Assembly: GCA_965365275.1 (NCBI GenBank)
Contig: CBDUBA010000163.1
Span: 1 to 8,260 of the forward strand
Reading direction: 5' to 3'
Origin: JAGTVG01 sp965365275
GTDB lineage: Bacteria > Bacteroidota > Bacteroidia > Cytophagales > Cyclobacteriaceae
DNA: 8,260 nucleotides
Numbering within the stretch: position 1 is the stretch's first letter; each line of letters begins with the position of its first letter. Shown piece after piece: positions 1 to 6,147 of the stretch. The notes beneath the pieces were generated by a model. The model did no database searches. It had not been told where the DNA came from and saw only the letters and a list, made by a program, of their open reading frames with translations. Made by a program: the position numbers and the translations under genes.

Positions 1-40
1 CAATCTTATAAACGGCCAGATTATACGTAATAAAGAGATT

Positions 41-1465
41 CTACCTCTCAGAATATGTGAACAGGCTTACAAAATATACTGTTAAAGAGGCCATCACGAA
101 GGAGGATAGCCTTGCACTAATTATCGCGTCAAGCCAGGTGATCTCACTCCAGATAATGGTAGATAAAGTACCAATGATCATGCCTGCAAGAACACCCTGC
201 CAGCTTGTTTTTTTCCATTTTAGTGTCAGGAATAGAGCTGGTCCAAAAGAAGCACCTAATCCTGCCCATGCATAAGATACCATTGAGAATATTAGTTTTC
301 CTGAAGAAACAGCGATTATAAATCCCAGAATCCCAATAACAATGGTTATCCCGCGGCTTAATTTTAAAAGAATCTTTTCGGAAACTTTCTTGTTGAGTGT
401 TTTATGATAAATATCCTCAATCACAGAAGAGGAAATAACCAGTAACTGGCTGTCGGCAGTAGACATCATGGCTGCGATGGCGCCTGAAATGAAAATTCCA
501 GCCAACCACGAAGGTAACAATTCGTTTGCCAGGTGGGGCATGACTTGTTCCACATCATCAAAATAACCTTTCCCATAGAGTCCCAATCCTACCAGACCTA
601 TGACCAAGCCGCCTGTAAAGGCCGGGATGACCCAGGCAATGGCTATTCTCCTGCTGATCTTGATCTTTGCCGGATTTTTTATCGACATAAAACGGGTTAA
701 AAGATGGGGTTGTCCCATATATCCAAAGCCCCAGCTGAGTCCGCTGATTATAAATGCAAAGGCCAGCCAGCCGGATTTATTTCCGGTAAGACTTACATAA
801 CTATCACCTGAAGCAGCTATAGCCTGCGCAAACTCACCTTTTGTGCTGAGGATTTCGGCAATTCCAGCCAGGGGAAGTATAACGAGTGCACTGATCATAA
901 TGATTCCCTGGATCATATCTGTAAACGCCACGGCAAAGAATCCACCCAGCATGGTGTATACGATAATAAACGATGCCCCTATCACCATACCCCAGAACTG
1001 TTCAATACCAAAGGTGACAAAGAGTACCTTCCCTGCTCCGTTGAACTGAGCTGAAAGATAAAACGTGAAGAAAAAAATGATGATCAAAGTAGCGGTCGTT
1101 CTAATGGCCGTCTTCCCTTTTTGAAATTTCTGTGCGAAAAAATCCGGCAAAGTCATCGAAACTACTTTTTCAGATTCTCTACGAAGATCTTCCGCAATCA
1201 TGTACCAGTAAAAGATTATTCCCCAGACACATCCAATGGCCGTCCAGACTTCAACGACACCCATGGCATAGGCAGCACCAGGCAAGCCTAATAATAACCA
1301 GGCAGATTCACCAGATGCCCTTTCGCTGAAAGCAACAACCCAGTGATTGACTTTACGACCTCCAAGAAAAAAGTCGAAATGACTTTTGTTTGATTTATAA
1401 GTGATCATGCCAACAACAAGGATGATCAGGAGGTACAGGATAAAACCCAGAAGAGTAAAGCTCAT
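41..1465 (-). CDS. putP: Sodium:solute symporter, PutP (proline) subfamily
   Basis: This is an inner-membrane transporter of the SSS family, 474 residues long and close to E. coli PutP (502). It should take up L-proline, or a related solute, with Na+. Hydrophobic helices fill the protein from residue 4 to about 470. Family signatures seen are GLPGAAY (60-66), the GG..AV..TD..Q stretch (174-186), GYMGQPHLLTRF (248-259) and MSTADSQLL (334-342). Ser335/Thr336 in the last motif match the Na+-site pair of PutP. One oddity is that the site of E. coli Asp55 (ASDMSGW) reads ASGESAW here (residues 50-56), with Gly at the Asp position and Glu next to it. The ATG at 1465 is followed directly by the first helix, which supports that start. 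The gene stands alone, 181 bases after the CHAP gene. The family is secure; proline as substrate is inferred from similarity. Confidence 0.88.
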   Translation of the reverse strand: MSFTLLGFILYLLIILVVGMITYKSNKSHFDFFLGGRKVNHWVVAFSERASGESAWLLLGLPGAAYAMGVVEVWTAIGCVWGIIFYWYMIAEDLRRESEKVVSMTLPDFFAQKFQKGKTAIRTTATLIIIFFFTFYLSAQFNGAGKVLFVTFGIEQFWGMVIGASFIIVYTMLGGFFAVAFTDMIQGIIMISALVILPLAGIAEILSTKGEFAQAIAASGDSYVSLTGNKSGWLAFAFIISGLSWGFGYMGQPHLLTRFMSIKNPAKIKISRRIAIAWVIPAFTGGLVIGLVGLGLYGKGYFDDVEQVMPHLANELLPSWLAGIFISGAIAAMMSTADSQLLVISSSVIEDIYHKTLNKKVSEKILLKLSRGITIVIGILGFIIAVSSGKLIFSMVSYAWAGLGASFGPALFLTLKWKKTSWQGVLAGMIIGTLSTIIWSEITWLDAIISARLSSFVMASLTVYFVSLFTYSER

Positions 1466-1566
1466 TTCGCTCAGATTTATTGAAAACGAAAGATAATAAT
1501 AATTGTATTAAATCATAAGCTGTAACAGGTTACCAATAAAAAATGTATAAATATGTTTTTAAATTC

Positions 1567-1595
1567 AAAAATGCTGTATCAATGTCCTGATAGCA
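1567..1595 (-). terminator. Candidate intrinsic terminator after the CHAP-domain gene
   Basis: On the minus strand, TGCTATC (1595-1589) can pair with GATACAGCA (1580-1572) as a seven-pair stem with a two-base bulge and an eight-base loop. A run of five T follows at once (1571-1567). It lies about 50 bases beyond the stop of the CHAP gene and upstream of the symporter gene. The bulge and the short T run make it a modest candidate. Confidence 0.35.
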
Positions 1596-1646
1596 GGTTG
1601 GAAAGCAGACAATGAGTGGGTGAATTGTGTCAGGTTTAATATCGGA

Positions 1647-2147
1647 TCATTCCGGGATTGGATGATAGAAAAGAAGTTTGCCTTTTTTTACATTTTCAGT
1701 ATTGAATTCGCTGAGGGCAACTTTCCTTCCACCAAAGCTGGTATTCTGATGGGCAAGTTGTAATGATCCGTTTTCTTTTATATCATATACAATGGCTGTA
1801 TGATGTTTGTAGTTTTCTGTAAATATCATGTTTTCGTCTTTGTAGGATACTACTACATTTTCAAACTGGATGATATCGCCAGGAAGGACTTCTTCTTTTT
1901 TCGGGTTATACAGTTTGCCGAAAATATAAATTGTGCTTTGTGAGGTCTTATCAAATTGAGCATTTGCGAAAGTTAAAGCATGATCCGCCAGGTCCCAACA
2001 CTCACCTCGTCCCACGGTTGAACCAATCATGGTTTCTACATAGTTTATAATCCTGCTGTTTACATCAGGTATATCTTTCTGGCTGCTGGCAGAGAGAGGT
2101 AAACAGGTCAGAATTAAAAAAGATATAATCAATCTATTAAAAGCCAT
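1647..2147 (-). CDS. Secreted CHAP-type (NlpC/P60-like) cysteine amidohydrolase/peptidase
   Basis: This small exported protein (166 residues) looks like a single CHAP-type papain-fold domain. Such enzymes cleave amide bonds in peptidoglycan peptides or glutathionyl-type substrates. Residues 1-20 form a signal peptide: a basic start, a hydrophobic core (about 6-18), and likely cleavage after LSA. Cys15 does not sit in a good lipobox because Thr precedes it, so a soluble periplasmic or secreted product is more likely than a lipoprotein. Probable catalytic residues are Cys50 in GRGECWDLA, His116 in HHTAIV and Asn135 in AHQN, in the order usual for CHAP. LPGDIIQF (88-95) is the common strand before the His. 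There is no cell-wall-binding domain, so substrate choice is open. It stands 86 bases downstream of the terB-like gene. The exact family was judged from motifs alone. Confidence 0.7.
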   Translation of the reverse strand: MAFNRLIISFLILTCLPLSASSQKDIPDVNSRIINYVETMIGSTVGRGECWDLADHALTFANAQFDKTSQSTIYIFGKLYNPKKEEVLPGDIIQFENVVVSYKDENMIFTENYKHHTAIVYDIKENGSLQLAHQNTSFGGRKVALSEFNTENVKKGKLLFYHPIPE

Positions 2148-2233
2148 ATTGCATTATTACGGAATAATAGCAAAGAGGATATGTCAAATCAGGAAGTTCT
2201 TTAAAATAAAAAATTTTTAACTGGCCAGCTCCT

Positions 2234-2626
2234 TTATTTTAAGTACCTGAAGGCAGATTTCATCAGTTCTTCACGATCAGCAGTGATAACCGGGTCACTG
2301 TATATCTTGGATGATAATTCGGCAACTACACCTTTCCTAAATCCTAATTTGTCTGCCAGGTCTTTACAAAATTCAATTTCCGATTTAAACACCTTCCGGT
2401 CAATTTTCATCATCTGAATGACCATATACAGGTATTGAAATTTTTCATCATTGGTTAATGCTTCGATAGGACCAATGGGTTCCGGTTTTTTGATCAATTC
2501 CTTAACTTCAGCCTCTGATATATTATGAAGTTTCCCAAGATTAAAAATCAGCCTTTCTTCACGCTCAGACAGTCTGTTATCTGATATCGCCAATTGAATC
2601 ATTAAACTTAATTGTTTCTTGCGCAT
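2234..2626 (-). CDS. TerB-like (DjlA N-terminal-like) helical protein
   Basis: This is a 130-residue cytoplasmic, all-helical protein resembling the TerB/DjlA-N fold. That fold has two helical repeats, each with an acidic metal-binding turn. The first repeat shows AISDNRLSEREERLI (13-27); the second shows MMKIDRKVFKSEIEF (72-86). Asp16/Glu21 and Asp76/Glu83 correspond to the conserved acidic positions. The length fits a stand-alone TerB domain (about 130-150), with no J-domain or membrane anchor. TerB proteins are linked to tellurite resistance and to membrane-associated stress modules, but single copies like this are often uncharacterised. No other ter genes (terC, terD, terZ) are present, so tellurite resistance should not be inferred. 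It lies between the zinc-ribbon and CHAP genes, with gaps of 95 and 86 bases. The fold is moderately sure and the role unknown. Confidence 0.6.
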   Translation of the reverse strand: MRKKQLSLMIQLAISDNRLSEREERLIFNLGKLHNISEAEVKELIKKPEPIGPIEALTNDEKFQYLYMVIQMMKIDRKVFKSEIEFCKDLADKLGFRKGVVAELSSKIYSDPVITADREELMKSAFRYLK

Positions 2627-2682
2627 AACCAGGTTTATTAAAAATTTTCCTCAAAATATTAAATAAAATCTAATATATAAAG

Positions 2683-2709
2683 TAATGGCGGATTAATATA
2701 CTGCCATTA
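2683..2709. terminator. Inverted repeat between zinc-ribbon and terB-like genes
   Basis: TAATGGC (2683-2689) and GCCATTA (2703-2709) form a perfect seven-pair stem with a 13-base loop, 13 bases past the zinc-ribbon stop codon. On the minus strand it is followed by CTTTATATATTAG, which is T-rich but not a pure T run. It could be a weak terminator of the zinc-ribbon gene or an operator in the leader of the terB-like gene; the sequence does not decide. Confidence 0.35.
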
Positions 2710-2721
2710 AAGCTGATTGTC

Positions 2722-2943
2722 CTAACTTGTAAAGAAATCGAAGACATTGGCCAGCTGACTGCTCTTGGTTTTATAAAACTCAGTGTATGTGCACCTTTCA
2801 CATATTACAGCGGTGAATTTACGATGCTGAACATCAAATATTTTGCTCAGTAATCCTCCGGTTGTGCTTACAGTTTCAGTTCGATATTGCCTGTTGTTAC
2901 ACTTAGGACATCGGTAGTTGATTTGTGATAAATTATTGTTCAT
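2722..2943 (-). CDS. Small zinc-ribbon protein, DUF2082-type
   Basis: This is a 73-residue protein with one zinc ribbon: Cys12-x2-Cys15 (RCPKCNN) and Cys48-x2-Cys51 (CERCTYTEFYK). The block between them, STTGG..SKIFDVQHRKFTAV (26-46), matches the pattern I know from the DUF2082 family, annotated as a zinc-ribbon, possibly nucleic-acid-binding protein. These are usually about 65-75 residues long, so the gene appears complete. There is no membrane segment or signal peptide, so it should be cytoplasmic. The start at 2943 gives a short polar lead-in (MNNNLSQIN) before the first Cys pair. It lies 129 bases downstream of the ribbon-helix-helix gene, probably as its own transcription unit. No biochemical role is established that I know of. 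Confidence 0.75.
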   Translation of the reverse strand: MNNNLSQINYRCPKCNNRQYRTETVSTTGGLLSKIFDVQHRKFTAVICERCTYTEFYKTKSSQLANVFDFFTS

Positions 2944-3072
2944 TTTTCTACAATTTATTTTGAATACTCTTTGAATTTACTTGTCCCACTAACTCCCACA
3001 CTAGAGAATTGTGTTGGTAATTGATAGTATTATCGCTAAGATCATTGAGGTCTAAAAACAGATATTAAAATA

Positions 3073-3231
3073 TTACTTCTCACTTCGTTTTCTTCCGGAT
3101 TCCTTTAAAGCCTTGTCGATGATCCATTCTATTTGTCCATTGGTACTTCTGAATTCATCGGCAGCCCATTTTTCAACCGCCTCCATTGATTCCTGGCTGA
3201 TCCTTAAAACAAATGGTTTTTTCTTTGCCAT
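3073..3231 (-). CDS. Arc-type ribbon-helix-helix protein, 52 residues
   Basis: This short gene is read from the sequence: MAKKKPFVLRISQESMEAVE at the start, then KWAADEFRSTNGQIEWIIDK (21-40), ending ALKESGRKRSEK. It fits the Arc/MetJ ribbon-helix-helix fold: a basic beta strand (KKPFVLRIS, 4-12), helix A (about 13-27), a turn at RSTNGQ, and helix B (about 33-45), with a basic tail. Such proteins dimerise and bind DNA with the paired strands. The ATG shares one base with the stop codon of the preceding PH-like gene (TAATG on the minus strand), so translation is probably coupled and the three genes form one operon. It may regulate its own operon, but no operator was identified. I recall Arc-type genes placed next to SPFH genes in other Bacteroidota. 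The gene is well supported; its target is unknown. Confidence 0.78.
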   Translation of the reverse strand: MAKKKPFVLRISQESMEAVEKWAADEFRSTNGQIEWIIDKALKESGRKRSEK

Positions 3232-3776
3232 TATTCCATTCTGTTAAGCGTTTTCTCTTCCTTCTGCATCTTGCTTATCGCCCATTTTACCTGGTCAGGT
3301 TTTTGTGTTCCTATAAGGAGCTTTTTGCCATTTATAAATTGGATCTGTAAACCTATATTACCTTTGACATTATAGGCCTTTCCTCTTAGCCCGTATCTCA
3401 ATCCCCATCCCCCATACTCTGTGATCGGATTGTATTTCCTGACTTCCATTTTTTGAATCATTCTGAATGGGATAATTTTTTCTTTATAGAAGAAGGGTGG
3501 AAATCTGAGCCTTATTTCATTTTCATAAATGCTTGTAAACAATTTTGTTTTCTCGAAAAGAAAGAATATCAGCCCCCAAATAAGTAAAACAGAAAATGTT
3601 GTGAAGACAAGACCCACATCTGACATGGGATTGTCCCCCCATGGTTTGCCGGCTATAAGTTGTTTGTAAAATCCGTAGGCGAATAATACTACATTGCCGA
3701 CAGCCAAAACATAAAGGGGGACTTTCAGCCACAATTGGTCAAAACGCTGTTCTTCACTGAATAATTTCTTATCCAT
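3231..3776 (-). CDS. Two-helix membrane protein with PH-like domain
   Basis: This 181-residue membrane protein has two predicted helices, at about 18-38 and 53-74, joined by a short loop with GKPWGDNP. A cytoplasmic C-terminal domain follows (about 83-170). The soluble part begins YENEIRLRFPPFF, continues with IPFRMIQKMEVRKYNP, YGGWGLRYGLRGKAYN (121-136) and GLQIQFINGKKLLIGTQKP (142-160), and ends in a helix. This strand pattern plus a final helix resembles bacterial PH-like (bPH) domains, where the YGGWG and GLQI..NGKKLLIGT stretches are typical. It starts eight bases after the SPFH stop codon and overlaps the next gene by one base, so it is a middle operon gene. Physical partnership with the SPFH protein is plausible but inferred. 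I know no named function. Confidence 0.72.
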   Translation of the reverse strand: MDKKLFSEEQRFDQLWLKVPLYVLAVGNVVLFAYGFYKQLIAGKPWGDNPMSDVGLVFTTFSVLLIWGLIFFLFEKTKLFTSIYENEIRLRFPPFFYKEKIIPFRMIQKMEVRKYNPITEYGGWGLRYGLRGKAYNVKGNIGLQIQFINGKKLLIGTQKPDQVKWAISKMQKEEKTLNRME

Positions 3777-3784
3777 GATTTCAT

Positions 3785-4642
3785 TTATTGATGTAAAGTG
3801 CCAGTATTTATAACAGGACTTGCATCCTTATCAGCACACAATACCACCATTAAATTACTAACCATTGCTGCTTTTCTTTCCTCGTCTAAATCGATTATAT
3901 CTTTCTTATTTAATTCCGCAAGTGCCATTTCCACCATACCCACGGCTCCTTCTACGATCTTTTGCCTGGCCGCAACGATCGCAGTTGCCTGTTGCCGTCT
4001 TAACATGGCACTCGCAATTTCGGGGGCATAGGCCAGATACCCTATCCTGGCTTCAATTACGTGCAGCCCTGCAATATCCAGCCGTTCTGATAATTCTTTT
4101 TCCAGCGCGTGATTTATTTCATTCAATCCGGATCTAAGTGTGATCTCAGCCTCTTCATCGTCAAAGTTATCATAGGGATATGTTCCGGCAAGCCCGCGAA
4201 CGGCAGCATCGGACTGTACACGGACGAAATGCTCATAGTCATTTACCTGAAAGGCCGCTTTAAATGTATTCTCAACTTTCCATACCAGGATGACACTTAT
4301 CTGTATGGGATTACCCAGTTTATCATTTACCTTGATCTTTTCACTATCGAAGTTCTGAGCTCTCAGACTGACCTTCTTCCGTACAAAGAAAGGATTCACC
4401 CAATGAAAACCATTTTTCTTGATCGTCCCTTTATATTTTCCAAACAGTGTAAGGACACTGGAGTAGTTTGGGTATACAATTACAAAACCAATGATCATCA
4501 GGACAGTAAAAAGCACCAAAAGGACAATAAAAACAGGATTTGGCACCATGATTACGGAATAAATTCCGAATGTCAATACAACCAGCAGTACAATCAACAT
4601 TAAATAGCCGGAGATGGGATTATAATCTTTTTCCTTTTCCAT
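3785..4642 (-). CDS. SPFH/band-7 domain membrane protein
   Basis: This is a 285-residue membrane protein of the SPFH (stomatin/prohibitin/flotillin/HflK-C) superfamily. Such proteins assemble in membranes and scaffold proteases or lipid microdomains. Two N-terminal helices lie at about 12-32 and 36-57. The SPFH core (about 60-210) opens with VLTLFGKYKGTIKKNGFHWV (63-82), continues with NPFFVRKKVSLRAQNFDSE (83-101), and includes ISVILVWKVENTFKAAFQV (115-133) and the DIAGLHVIEARIGYLAYAPE region (189-208). It ends in a helical, Ala/Gln-rich tail (RRQQATAIVAARQKIVEGAV) typical of the family's coiled-coil part. It is the first gene of the operon with the PH-like and Arc-type genes. No NfeD partner is visible in the window, so this is not the usual slipin/NfeD pair. 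The family is secure; its cargo is unknown. Confidence 0.88.
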   Translation of the reverse strand: MEKEKDYNPISGYLMLIVLLVVLTFGIYSVIMVPNPVFIVLLVLFTVLMIIGFVIVYPNYSSVLTLFGKYKGTIKKNGFHWVNPFFVRKKVSLRAQNFDSEKIKVNDKLGNPIQISVILVWKVENTFKAAFQVNDYEHFVRVQSDAAVRGLAGTYPYDNFDDEEAEITLRSGLNEINHALEKELSERLDIAGLHVIEARIGYLAYAPEIASAMLRRQQATAIVAARQKIVEGAVGMVEMALAELNKKDIIDLDEERKAAMVSNLMVVLCADKDASPVINTGTLHQ

Positions 4643-4751
4643 TATTGTATAATTTAAATTGATATTAAAATGATATCATAAAGATACTATATTTTACGGA
4701 TAGATTTTAAAAAGGTTGAGGTTTTTTATAAAAATTAACCCACCAGTTGGT

Positions 4752-4759
4752 TATATTTG
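4752..4759 (+). promoter_or_regulatory. Candidate -7 box (TATATTTG) of the 83-residue gene
   Basis: TATATTTG fits the TAnnTTTG -7 consensus of Bacteroidota. It would start transcription near 4765 and leave a leader of about 30 bases before the ATG at 4794. No clear -33 TTTG is seen at the usual distance of about 19-21 bases. A match like this is expected a few times by chance in AT-rich DNA, so its position is the main support. Confidence 0.3.
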
Positions 4760-4793
4760 ATTTGTACAAATTGGGGAACAATCAAAACACATT

Positions 4794-5045
4794 ATGTTTA
4801 ACTTTTTTAAGAAGAAAAGGAAGTCCGACAAATCATCAAATCTTCGAATGGTCGACCTTGACCAGAATCCATTAAAACCTGGGGATATGGTTGAGGCCTT
4901 AAGGTATGACCTGGGTACATCGAAGGTGGTTGAAACAGAAAAAGGACTTGCATACGAGTCGATAGAAACCGGAAAGGTCGTAACCTGGCATTTGATGGTG
5001 GATGCCGCCACGGAATTTCAAAAGGTAAAAAAGATTGAAAAATAG
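4794..5045 (+). CDS. Small conserved-type protein of unknown function
   Basis: This 83-residue protein has no function I recognise, though short proteins of this pattern seem familiar from Bacteroidota genomes. The start MFNFFKKKRKSDK pairs four hydrophobic or aromatic residues with a strongly basic patch, which could touch the membrane surface or nucleic acid. The rest, from LDQNPLKPGDMVEALRYDLG (22-41) to ESIETGKVVTWHLMVDAATE (55-74), is rich in short predicted strands with a PGD turn. It reads like a small SH3- or KOW-like barrel, but that is a guess. There is no signal peptide, full membrane helix or Cys pair. It is divergent from the SPFH gene across a 151-base AT-rich gap. Sustained codon structure and a possible -7 box at 4752-4759 support it as a real gene. 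Confidence 0.65.
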   Translation: MFNFFKKKRKSDKSSNLRMVDLDQNPLKPGDMVEALRYDLGTSKVVETEKGLAYESIETGKVVTWHLMVDAATEFQKVKKIEK

Positions 5046-5155
5046 GATTCATTGTGGCGACATGGACATATTGTATAAAGGTGATTTTTTAAATTAGAAC
5101 CAGTCCATTTCATAAGCCTGAATGAGAGTCGATAACTTCCCATGTGCCATTGGAG

Positions 5156-5179
5156 CTTCAATTGAGAATTCAACTGAAG
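5156..5179 (+). terminator. Interrupted hairpin downstream of the 83-residue gene
   Basis: CTTCA-A-TTGA (5156-5165) pairs with TCAA-C-TGAAG (5170-5179): five pairs, one A/C mismatch, four pairs, and the loop GAAT. It lies 110 bases after the stop codon of the plus-strand gene in a convergent gap. No T run follows, so it is a poor intrinsic terminator; it may be a 3' stem of another kind. Confidence 0.25.
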
Positions 5180-5224
5180 TCACTAACCAAGTAAGATAGA
5201 AGAAAGGCAGCTGACAAAATAAAC

Positions 5225-5242
5225 TATTCTGAATTCAGAATA
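5225..5242. terminator. Perfect 18-base palindrome abutting the DUF4197 stop codon
   Basis: TATTCTGAATTCAGAATA is fully self-complementary. It begins at the base immediately after the TGA of the minus-strand lipoprotein gene. As RNA it folds to a seven-pair stem with the loop AATT; on the minus strand GTTTATTTTG follows, which is T-rich. It is therefore best read as a weak terminator for the lipoprotein gene. A symmetric protein-binding site is the alternative. Confidence 0.45.
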
Positions 5243-6040
5243 TCATTTCAAAGAGTCATCCCCAAATACTTTTTTGATAATGTCATTTGCATATTTGTAG
5301 GGATCATTCCGTATTTCTTGTTCCTCATCAGCAATCTTAACAAACAAACCATCCAAAGCCTTATCGGTAACATAAGCCGACAAGTCGGGTTCATTGACAG
5401 GTTCAAGTTTCATGAGAAAATTGGCAGGGCTTTTCTGAACTGTTGTATAAGCTTTCAGAAACTTATCCCATATTACATTAGCGGAAGTATTACCAACCAG
5501 TGGTTTACTCAATGAAGCATCAATACTTGGTTCAAACAGGTTACTCAGGTCCGCCGAGGTTTTATCCTGGAAGTATCTGGTCGCAGATCGTTTGCCTGCG
5601 CCTTTGTAGTCTCCTTTTAGGATTGCATACCCATCCTGAATAGTCATTTCTTTTATAGCATTTTTAAAAATCGGAATGGCAGAGGTGGCAGCATCAGAAG
5701 CTGATCGGTTAATTGCAACGATCAGATCCTCAATTACTGGTTTTACTGTTGCATTATAGATCTGTTCGCCGCCAGGAGCATCTCTTAAATCATTAATGAT
5801 TTTATTCAGTTCCGGAGGTAGTAGGATTTTTATAGCCTGATCCATAAGATAGCCGTCAGGATCAGATACCAGATTCACTGCTTTGTCGGTACCGATATCC
5901 AAAGCAGTTTTTAATCCTTGAATTACTTCAGACTCTGAAAGCCCTTCATCCCCGTACATAATCGACTGCATCAAAGTACTGCTTGTGCTGCACGAAGTAA
6001 AAAAAACAGCGATAAGGAGTTTTAACAGTAAATTTTTCAT
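5243..6040 (-). CDS. DUF4197 family lipoprotein
   Basis: This 265-residue protein belongs to the DUF4197 family, seen in many Gram-negative envelopes and without an assigned function. Residues 1-17 are a lipoprotein signal: MKNLLLKLL, a hydrophobic core, and FFTSC with Cys17 as the lipidated residue. STSS after the Cys has no acidic surface-export signal, so a periplasm-facing outer- or inner-membrane position is likely. Family patterns are LSESEVIQGLKTALDIGTDK (34-53), a PPEL turn (75-78), IQDGYAILKGD (134-144), SATRYFQ (152-158) and DKALDGLF (226-233). The length is close to the usual 230-270. The ATG at 6040 puts the lysine-rich n-region first, supporting this start. It is monocistronic: divergent from serA (gap about 83-107 bases) and convergent with the 83-residue gene. 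The family is quite sure; the function is unknown. Confidence 0.82.
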   Translation of the reverse strand: MKNLLLKLLIAVFFTSCSTSSTLMQSIMYGDEGLSESEVIQGLKTALDIGTDKAVNLVSDPDGYLMDQAIKILLPPELNKIINDLRDAPGGEQIYNATVKPVIEDLIVAINRSASDAATSAIPIFKNAIKEMTIQDGYAILKGDYKGAGKRSATRYFQDKTSADLSNLFEPSIDASLSKPLVGNTSANVIWDKFLKAYTTVQKSPANFLMKLEPVNEPDLSAYVTDKALDGLFVKIADEEQEIRNDPYKYANDIIKKVFGDDSLK

Positions 6041-6118
6041 TCAGATGGATTTAATTAAATGTATAACGACAGAAATTCATTTTAATTGATTTCCGGGTAA
6101 TAATCCTTATCATTTGTA

Positions 6119-6126
6119 TAGATTTG
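6119..6126 (+). promoter_or_regulatory. Candidate -7 box (TAGATTTG) of the serB-serA fusion
   Basis: TAGATTTG matches TAnnTTTG. If used, transcription would begin near 6131-6133. That would rule out the in-frame TTG at 6124 and the ATG at 6130 as starts and leave the ATG at 6148 with a very short leader. No -33 TTTG is seen at normal spacing, so support is limited. Confidence 0.3.
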
Positions 6127-6147
6127 TTCATGAAAGATGGTTCAATT

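Noticed and set aside
2221..2228. CTGGCCAG palindrome after the terB-like gene as a terminator
   Set aside because: It leaves almost no stem once a hairpin loop is allowed, despite the T-rich stretch that follows on the minus strand.
2234..2626. Tellurite-resistance operon
   Set aside because: Only a stand-alone TerB-like protein is present, with no terC, terD or terZ relatives nearby.
3062..3073. ATATTAAAATAT symmetry at the end of the ribbon-helix-helix gene as an operon terminator
   Set aside because: The stem has only A/T pairs and a two-base loop, so it is too weak to call although a T run follows on the minus strand.
3523..3732. Minus-strand frame inside the PH-like gene
   Set aside because: It overlaps a strongly supported membrane-protein gene in another frame and is Cys- and Arg-rich without a motif pattern.
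4109..4603. Long plus-strand open frame (164 codons) opposite the SPFH gene
   Set aside because: It is fully antisense to a clear SPFH gene and the peptide has no recognisable domain or plausible composition; it is a shadow frame.
4751..5052. Two minus-strand frames opposite the 83-residue gene
   Set aside because: The plus-strand frame has the more protein-like composition and a fitting start; the antisense products have no signal or domain.
5062..5097. Tiny plus-strand frame MDILYKGDFLN after the 83-residue gene
   Set aside because: Eleven codons with no ribosome site or coding pattern cannot be told from chance.
6049..6060. 12-base palindrome ATTTAATTAAAT between the divergent DUF4197 and serA genes
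   Set aside because: It is made only of A and T in an AT-rich gap, so chance is a sufficient explanation.
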